From positions 10,193,501 through 10,257,500 of the forward strand of contig NC_133397.1 of assembly GCF_047511655.1 (NCBI RefSeq): a stretch of DNA of 64,000 nt, in the 5' to 3' direction. The notes beneath the pieces were generated by a model. The model was not told the DNA's origin and searched no databases. It worked only from the letters and a program-made list of their open reading frames with translations. Source of the stretch: Castor canadensis. Lineage: Eukaryota > Chordata > Mammalia > Rodentia > Castoridae. Position numbers and translations under genes: made by a program. Of the stretch, positions 57,781 through 64,000 are shown piece after piece (position 1 is the first letter of the stretch; each line of letters starts with the position of its first letter).

Positions 57781-57944
57781 ATTAATCTAAACCTTAATCT
57801 AGGATCTCAGGACTATACAAAGCCAAGTTGCTTAATTGAGGTAAATAGGAGCCCAAATGGACTAAAAATGCAACTTATCACTGTCTAGACATCCATTGGT
57901 CTACTTGTCACATGAGCATTTTTCCCATTCTGAAGTTGAATTGG

Positions 57945-58080
57945 AAAAGCTGAAGGGAATCTTACATGATCATTTGATTTAGTCTATTCCCTCCATACAG
58001 AAGGTATTGTCTCCATTTCACCTAGGAAGCAAAGAAGGTCAGAAAAGTCAAGTGCCATTAAGGCTCTAATGCTTATGAAA
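57945..58080 (-). mobile_element. MIR-class SINE, antisense
   Basis: 'gctgaagggaatcttacatg', 'atcatttgatttagtctatt' and 'tctccatttcacctaggaag' follow the same pattern as 51950-52080. Confidence 0.55.
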
Positions 58081-58904
58081 TAAGGGTGATGTGACCCAAA
58101 GTCTGTCTGTGGGCCAGGTGTGGAAGCACACAGTAGATTTACCAGAACACCCTGCAAACAGAGTCCTTTTACAGTAACTTAGCTCTAGATGATATGTAAA
58201 TTTGCAGCACTTCCTGGACTAGTTGGTTTATTCTACCTGTTTTCACTTTTCTCTATCTGCTACTCAGCAACACTTAACAGGATGGTAGAGAGTTTGCACC
58301 AACCAGAAAATTTCCATATGCTGGGGTTCCCACCATCCTCTGATTGAAGAAGAACAAAAGAGTTCTCTTGTGTTTCATTTCAGATGTGAGCACTGAACAA
58401 CTATTATTCCTACAAGAGAAGAAGAGCTACAAAATCAATTCTTGGGAAAAAAAATCCCATCTTGGCAATTTCTTCTGTATTTATATACTGGGCATTTTCC
58501 AGTGCATCATTTATCCAAAGAGAAAAATCCATCCCCTGGGTAGCCATGAAAAAGCAAGCAAACGAACATTCAAAACAAACAAAAAGTCACTTTCAATAGG
58601 TACTACTAAGAATCACCTTGTAAATAAGAAGCTGTTTCCCGAACATGAGCTGTTTTAAAAAAACCAAAAAAGACAATGAGAAAGAAAGGAAATCACCGTT
58701 AAGGGAGGATTTTATGTGGGCCATTTAAGTCAAGGACTTAGTCATTTCTAGAAAGTCTGATGACAAGTAATGCGATGTAGTAAAAAAATCATATAGTTTC
58801 AGAATAAACTCATTTCCTTGCCCCTTCCTTCCCAGCCCAGACCCACTCCCCAATACACATAACATCCAACGCCTGGAGATCCCACCATGGAATAATCTAA
58901 TTAG
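58081..58904. other. Unassigned non-coding sequence
   Basis: No exon, RNA gene or clear repeat recognised. The 104-codon + strand frame 58344-58658 is AT-rich and Lys-rich, without a domain. Confidence 0.35.
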
Positions 58905-59010
58905 TAATGGGCTATCATGAAATAAATAAATACTTCCTTATGGGCCCTGATTCTTTCATCTGTAAAGTGGGGATAATTTGAAGTATTGTATGAGAACTAG
59001 AGAGAAAGAT
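58905..59010 (+). mobile_element. MIR-type SINE fragment
   Basis: 'ctgattctttcatctgtaaa' and 'gtggggataatttgaagtat' match the MIR 'cctcatctgtaaaatggggataat' segment. Confidence 0.65.
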
Positions 59011-60014
59011 GTAGATGACCTAGCACTGAAAAGACAAAATTAAAGTCTGACTATTACTAAAGTTAGTGATAGAGAAGATTTTCAAAGCAATGCAGCAATT
59101 TGACATGGAGCTAATATAGTTAACATGCGTCAAAGTGTAGAAGCAAGCCACAGGCTTATCAATGCCGCAAATTCATCTCAACATCTTGACGCTGTGTAAA
59201 GCACAGGTTATGGTTTGCTGTGCCAACTGTATGCCCAGTGGCTGTAGTTGTGGAGGCAGGCACTCTCTTCCCAGAACCTCTTCCATCTTCTTTACTCAAA
59301 TGGATGCCAGAATTGCATTTGAGAATGTTTAAGGAAAGCAACAAGGAGATACGAAGTTGAATGCAAATTAAGCAACACTAATGGTACAACCCAAGGCCAC
59401 AGTGAAGAACTCATTTTAAGACAGGCCACCTCCTAAAAATGTTACAGAGCAGGATGTTAGATTGGTATCCTGATTTGGTTCACCACACATTGATCAGTTA
59501 AATATTGCTCAAAGAGGTAAGAGTACTTATCTTCATAACTATCTTTACTAACCCTGACACCAAGTAATCTGTAGATTCAATCATCAGGAGCATCTAGATT
59601 GCATTCAGGCATTAATACCACAAAAGTCCTCATTAGTGGCCAAGTGTACCTGTTCCTCCTTGATTTTGAACATACCGTTTAAAACCCAAGGCATCTACAA
59701 AGCCTAATTAAAAAAAAAACTGGGAAAAATAACCTTGAACTGAGAGAATACATGAGGTGGAAGGAACATCCTGGAAAGGAAACATGGAGGCACCAAACAT
59801 GGAAGAGTGTATAGCCCAAGTCTTAGGCACAGAGGGAGGCTCCTGGAGTAGTGAGCAGCTGGTAGGGACATAACTGAAAAGAGTAAAATGAAGTTGTTGA
59901 GAGGTTCTTGAATTCCAGCCCAAAGACTATGGCCAAGAAAAGTGCTGCTATGGGCCACCCACTTGAAATTCGTTCCGTTGAAATGCTAATTCCGTTGTGC
60001 TGGTATTGGCTATA
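59011..60014. other. Unassigned non-coding sequence
   Basis: No exon, RNA gene or clear repeat recognised. Overlapping minus-strand frames 59704-60020 have no recognisable domain. Confidence 0.35.
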
Positions 60015-60300
60015 GGACACTTGGAAGGGGAGGTCTTGCTTGCAGAGTCCTCATGAATGGGATTAGCTCCCTTACACAAAAGGCCACAGAGAGCTACCTT
60101 GCCTTCTTCAGCACTGGAGAGCACAGTGTAAAGACACCATCAAGGAACTAGAACTCATATTTGGATCTCTGACTAGACCTCCAATTTGCTAGTGTCTTGT
60201 CTTAGCACTTTCAGTCTCCAGAACTGTGAGAAATAAATTTGTGTTTTTTATGGATCACCTAGTTTATGGTATTTTGTCACAACTCCAATGAATTAAGACA
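60015..60300 (+). mobile_element. MLT1-type LTR, 3' part
   Basis: 'gagtcctcatgaatgggatt', 'agctcccttacacaaaaggc', 'cacagagagctaccttgcct', 'ctccagaactgtgagaaata' and 'tatggtattttgtcacaact' match the MLT1 LTR closely in order. An AATAAA lies in 'agaaataaatttg'. Confidence 0.85.
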
Positions 60301-61339
60301 ATTGCATTTTTCACAAATCCGGGGATGTCATTCATAGACATCTCAGTTACAATGGAATGTTCTGGAGTTTAACAGGCCATAATCTATACATCAGCATAAA
60401 CTGGTACTCTCTACAATTCATCCTGGAAGTTTGTCAGATTTTTGTGCTGAGGTATAACTTGTAAGAGATAAGATAGATGAATTTTCTCACCTGTGCTTTT
60501 AATCGAACAAGTTCTTTTTAAAAAAATCTGTTTTTTCTACAAACATACAGGTACCCACTGTATGTTGGCTAAGTGGATGAACAAATGAGCAATAAACTAA
60601 GTGAAGGAGTAGTTAAGTAGATTTCAGAGTAGAGAATGTTCTAGAAAGCATGGATACCAGGCTGTTAACTGGGAGCAACTGGATTTGACTGTGCTAGTAC
60701 AGAGTAGACTGACTAAAATGTATCTCTTTAGTGATTATGTAATCACTACTTTAATTACCACATAATATTTTATTATAGTTACATCCTATATTTAACTGTT
60801 GTTATAACTGTTTAATAGATCCTACATGTCTTGCTAATATGATAAACATTTTATATGTTATTATTATTATTGATTATTGAATGTTGGGTTGCCTTCTGTG
60901 AATGCATTCCAACAATAATAGTAACTTAACAACAATAAAAGTGATTATTTAATTTCTGTCATGTAGATATCCCTAATTTTCATGGGTTGGAAGAATGCAT
61001 AATATAATTCTACTTTACAGATTAAGATATTCTAAATCTGTTTATAAAGTGAATGAACAAAGATTCTTGCCCTTCTTCTTTTTACATGTGGGTTTTTTTT
61101 TTTTTCACTTGAGAAGAACTACTGCATCAACAAGCCTAAAAAATGTTTACAGGCCCATGGCATAAATGATCTAAAATACTGTGCACTAGAGTAACTTCAT
61201 GAATTTGGTCACCAATCATAGCACTTAGTCATGAATTTGGTGGATTCCAGGAGGCAAAACAGAGTCTGTAAATTCACTAGCAGTCCGGACCAGCATTAGT
61301 TACACATCACTGTAAGTTTATATTTTGTTCAGTTCAAGC
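60301..61339. other. AT-rich unassigned sequence
   Basis: (TTA)n-like run near 60860-60872 and polyT at 61093-61106. No exon or clear repeat recognised. Confidence 0.35.
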
Positions 61340-61805
61340 TACAGTGCTTTCTCCTGTCTTGCAAGCCCAGTAGTATTAGCTCCATATGACTGCCAACTTG
61401 GTCTTCCTAAAACCCCAACACCACCATGTCAGTTCACAACTTAAAGTCAATGTTGATTCTTCCTTTCCTCTGCTATGAAGAGCACAGTCTTTCACTTGTA
61501 GCAATCAACACCTTCCTGATCTTATGGCAATCTGCTTTGTGGGCAAATGCCTGACCACCGTAGCCCAGCTACCAACACTGGAGTGTGGCAAGTTAGTAGA
61601 AATTTCAGAACGTCCCACTCCTTGCACTCCTTTGCTTTTGCACATTCTTCTCTTTGTCTGAAATGCCAGCAACAGTCTCTTATTCATATTATTTTATGAG
61701 TCATAGGACTATTTCAAGGTCCACAAAGAAAATATAGTTTAAATTGTCGTATCTCCATGTCCCGTGTCTGGCACATAGTAGGTTTCAATAAATATTTGCT
61801 CTGAA
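61340..61805 (+). mobile_element. L2 LINE 3' end
   Basis: 'cttggtcttcctaaaacccc', 'ctttgcttttgcacattctt', 'ctctttgtctgaaatgccag' and 'gtgtctggcacatagtaggt' then 'tcaataaatatttgct' give a clear L2 3' end in sense. Confidence 0.8.
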
Positions 61806-61939
61806 TTAATTCAAGTGTTTTGTTTGTTTTCTTCAAGGCACATTTTCTGGACAAACTCCTTGAAGTCCTGGAAAAATCCTTCTCTTCTCTTTACTCCTCG
61901 AGGCCCTAATATTATAACTGCCATACTGTTAAACAATTA
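61806..61939. other. Unassigned, L2-like
   Basis: 'ctccttgaagtcctggaaaa' (61856-61875) suggests a second L2 piece leading into the next entry. Confidence 0.35.
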
Positions 61940-62070
61940 TTTGTTTCCTGCTCTTTCTCTGGGGCTAGACTCTGAGCTCTTGGGTGGCAGAGACCAAATC
62001 TTACTCACACTTGGATCTTTAACACCCAGCACAGGGCCTAGCTTATAGTAAGCCTTCATAGATTTCCTGG
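61940..62070 (+). mobile_element. L2 LINE 3' tail (second copy)
   Basis: 'tagactctgagctcttgggt', 'ggcagagaccaaatcttact' and 'cccagcacagggcctagctt' followed by 'atagtaagccttcataga' match the L2 3' end. A tandem second fragment next to 61340-61805. Confidence 0.65.
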
Positions 62071-62119
62071 AACAGCAAATACAATTCTAAAGCAATCACG
62101 TGAGGTGAGCAGGGCTTGT

Positions 62120-62260
62120 GTTTAATGAGTCTCATTTTACAGATGAAGAAACAGTGACCCAGAGAGGAAAAAATATCTCCGGACTCAATTTCCTCTTGAA
62201 ATCAGAGGCCAGGGGAAGAACACAGGTCTCCCCAAACTCTAATTCTAAGTAAAACTCCGT
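62120..62260 (-). mobile_element. MIR-type SINE, antisense
   Basis: 'gtctcattttacagatgaag', 'aaacagtgacccagagagga' and 'ggggaagaacacaggtctcc' match antisense MIR. Confidence 0.75.
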
Positions 62261-63179
62261 GGGTGGTCACCCAACAAAGGCAGCCAGAAAACTTTCCTTA
62301 CGTTGCCTGAGGGCTGCTCTTGACCCTGGTCAAATGTCTTCCTGGGGTCCGACTGGAGTATGGGTCCTACTCAGGCTTTGGTCATGGGGCTAGCCTAAGG
62401 GACTCATCCCTCTGTGGGATTAAGCCCTAAACAAAAGGCAGGTTTGTGTGTAAAAGAATGTGAGAGTGCCAAGAAGCATCTTCTTTTCAGACTCTATGCT
62501 CTAGGCTACCCAGCTATACAACCAATGTTCTCTCTCCATCTCTGGCCAACGTGACTCTGTTGTCCCATGTGAGCACAATTACAAACAATTTTCTTTCTCA
62601 ATCAAAAGTGAAATAGGCAGTAAATCTTCCTGACTAAAAGATGTACTGGGTAAAAGCGCGCAGGTTTCATAAACATGTCAACAGCCCTTTGCCAGCCAGA
62701 TCTTGGCCTTGTTTTTAAAGTTTTCCCCCTCTAGATTGGTCCTCATATACCAAGATGCACGAGGGAAGGGCAGGGGGCCAAATTCTAAAGCCCGGGTGTA
62801 AGCCCGATTGTGAACTTTCCTCCTGTGTGCCTGACCAAGCCATTGGTCTGGAACCTTGCCAGGAAGCTGAGAAGGAGCTGGAGGTGAAAGTGCAGACTTC
62901 ACCTGATTCCAGCATGAAAGGATTTCTGGTACTCCTGCTGGGGTAGGATTGGTGAAGCCCAACACCCTGGCTATGAGTCAACAGTGCTTGCCGGAGGTGT
63001 GTGTACAAAGGTGGATCTCCTCCAGCCTCCAAGGCCCTCTGGACCCTGCTCGGAGAGGAAAGGATCACCGATTAAGTTTGTTCTGAGTCAAAAAGATGCT
63101 GAAAATACTGGAAGCCCACGCTGGGGGTGGGCGGGCGATGATAGCTACTAAAAGGCAGCAATAGATTTCTGTTTAAACG
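62261..63179. other. Flank of the CpG island, no gene recognised
   Basis: Composition rises gradually toward the island. The overlapping minus-strand frames 62678-63068 have no recognisable domain. A small GC box-like 'ggtgggcgggc' lies at 63126-63136. Confidence 0.4.
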
Positions 63180-63641
63180 AGGGGAGTCCTTGGAGAGATA
63201 TAACGAAACGAATTCTGGAAACTCCAGGCAGCGATACTAATGGAAGCACATTCTTCAGAAAGAGGAAAGCCGCTCGCGCAGTGCAAGCTCTGAGCAGAGG
63301 CCCTGGTGCTCCGAGGACGCCTGCCTGGCTTTGGGGGGAAAAGCACGAGCTGGGTCTGAAGAAGTAGACCTGACGCGGCCGGGCTGGGGTTGGGGTGAGG
63401 AATCGATACCCCCGCGTCTGCACCTCCACAGCCGTCCTTTAACAGGGCTCGCAGTATAGCCAGGCGTGCAGCAGTGCCCCGAGCCGCGGAAGGATATCGC
63501 ACTGTGTTTACCTCTCCGAACCCCGCCAACCAGGGGCGAGGCCAGCGCCGGCGCCCCCGGCCGGGAGCTGCAATGGCAGTGGCGACCGCCCGCGCCGCCG
63601 ACTGGCGCGGGAAGCCGTCCGCGGACTGGCAGCAGAGAGAC

Positions 63642-63670
63642 TGATTGATGGGCGCCCGGTTCAATGACAG
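63642..63670 (+). promoter_or_regulatory. TGATTGAT and TGACAG homeodomain-type motifs
   Basis: TGATTGAT (63642-63649) is the classic PBX/HOX composite half, and TGACAG (63665-63670) is a MEIS/PREP/TGIF core. They lie 16 bases apart just upstream of GC boxes. Motif matches only. Confidence 0.45.
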
Positions 63671-63676
63671 GGGCCC

Positions 63677-63697
63677 GGGCGGGGGCGGGGCGGGGCC
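63677..63697 (+). promoter_or_regulatory. Clustered Sp1/KLF GC boxes
   Basis: Overlapping GGGCGGGGGC, GGGGCGGGGC and similar in 21 bases. A second box, GGGGCGGGGA, lies at about 63734-63743. Confidence 0.75.
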
Positions 63698-63795
63698 TTG
63701 CTCCGGGCCGAGCCAGTCGCGGGTGCGGTTGGGGGGGCGGGGACTCCGTGGAAATGTGTCGGTGACATTGAATGGGGAGACCGAGTGCGAGCCAG

Positions 63796-63826
63796 GCGCG
63801 CGCGCGCGCGCACACACGCGCACACA
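63796..63826 (+). repeat. 31-bp alternating (CG/CA)n tract, Z-DNA-prone
   Basis: Strict purine-pyrimidine alternation, first GC units then CACACACGCGCACACA. Such tracts near promoters are known to adopt Z-DNA under negative supercoiling. Confidence 0.85.
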
Positions 63827-63855
63827 GCCCCGCTCGCTCCGAGATCCCCGGCCAC

Positions 63856-63864
63856 GTAAGTAAC
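63856..63864 (+). promoter_or_regulatory. Candidate 5' splice donor, + strand
   Basis: Context CAC|GTAAGTAAC: positions +1 to +6 fit the consensus GTAAGT exactly. If used, a GC-rich non-coding first exon would end at 63855 and its intron would continue out of the window. Confidence 0.5.
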
Positions 63865-63910
63865 TATTAATACCGCCTCGCCAGGAGCTGCGGGCGTGCT
63901 GAGCGCTGGG

Positions 63911-63915
63911 ATTGG
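63911..63915 (-). promoter_or_regulatory. Inverted CCAAT box
   Basis: ATTGG in the context GGGATTGGCC, a good NF-Y site in reverse orientation. An AT-rich TTTAAATTTTAAATA stretch follows at 63940-63954. Confidence 0.5.
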
Positions 63916-63964
63916 CCTTGGACACCGTCGGCCATCCCCTTTAAATTTTAAATACACAGTCCTC

Positions 63965-63975
63965 TCTTACCTCTG
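63965..63975 (-). promoter_or_regulatory. Candidate 5' splice donor, - strand
   Basis: On the minus strand the sequence reads CAGAG|GTAAGA, with the donor GT at 63970-63969. An exon of a minus-strand transcript could end here, with its start beyond the window. This competes with the + strand model. Confidence 0.35.
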
Positions 63976-64000
63976 GGTGGCAAGGAAAAAAATAAAAGAA

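Larger units (their letters stand above)
63180..63930. promoter_or_regulatory. CpG island, probable promoter and first exon
   Basis: After 63 kb of CpG-poor DNA, this stretch is GC-rich and dense in CpG. It carries Sp1-type GC boxes (63677-63697, 63731-63742), homeodomain-type motifs, an alternating CG/CA tract, an inverted CCAAT box (63911-63915) and a consensus + strand splice donor (63856). CpG islands of this kind normally mark promoters. The long open frames on the minus strand (63173-63925, 63255-63815) begin at GTG and are a by-product of low stop-codon density. The gene is not identified and its direction is uncertain. Confidence 0.85.

Noticed and set aside
63173-63925. 250-codon minus-strand open frame (and the 186-codon frame 63255-63815)
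   Set aside because: Both start at GTG, not ATG, lie in a GC-rich CpG island where stop codons are rare, and have Arg/Pro/Ala-rich content without a domain.
1-64000. Search for tRNA, U6, 7SK, Y RNA or other small RNA genes and for CRISPR-like spaced repeats
   Set aside because: No canonical small RNA sequence was recognised apart from the 5S copy; ID-like SINEs contain tRNA-derived boxes but are not tRNA genes. No regularly spaced repeat array is present, as expected for mammalian DNA.

Overview
The window is mammalian nuclear DNA, most likely from a rodent. It is AT-leaning, has no compact gene arrangement, and is full of decayed interspersed repeats: MIR, L2, L1, MaLR-like LTRs and MER2/Tigger. 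It also carries lineage-restricted SINEs that join a B1-like (7SL-derived) left part to an ID-like right part ending 'gagttcaaaccccagt...' plus an A-tail. That SINE structure, together with the G-rich 3' UTR of a young L1 at 39.6-40.2 kb, resembles what I remember of beaver-like (castorimorph) rodents. The species call is from memory and only moderately certain.

Positions 1-63.1 kb: no protein-coding exon can be supported. All open reading frames are short, several of the longest start at GTG rather than ATG, and many overlap repeats or microsatellites. This part is intergenic or intronic sequence. Its main landmarks are: an L1 insertion with a twin-priming inversion, itself split by a later SINE (5.06-6.95 kb); three MER2-type DNA transposon relics (3.3, 37.9 and 47.2 kb); a young 5'-truncated L1 with a perfect 12-bp target-site duplication (39.6-40.2 kb); a 3'-truncated, tailless 5S rRNA pseudogene flanked by an 11-bp direct repeat (47.05 kb); several (GT)n/(CA)n microsatellites; and two copies of one unassigned old repeat family (0.5 and 42.4 kb).

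Positions 63.18-63.93 kb: base composition changes abruptly to a CpG island with Sp1-type GC boxes, a TGATTGAT (PBX/HOX-like) motif, a TGACAG (MEIS/TGIF-like) motif, a 31-bp alternating purine-pyrimidine tract and an inverted CCAAT box. This is very probably a promoter and first-exon region. A good splice donor lies on the + strand at 63856 and another on the - strand at 63970, so the direction of the gene cannot be fixed from the window. The gene is not recognised.

No new multi-gene or defence-like system is visible. The best leads are the CpG-island promoter, the tailless 5S retropseudogene, the twin-primed L1, the young L1 with its G-rich tract, a near-perfect palindrome at 25.8 kb, and a few repeat-poor AT-rich blocks that could be conserved enhancers.
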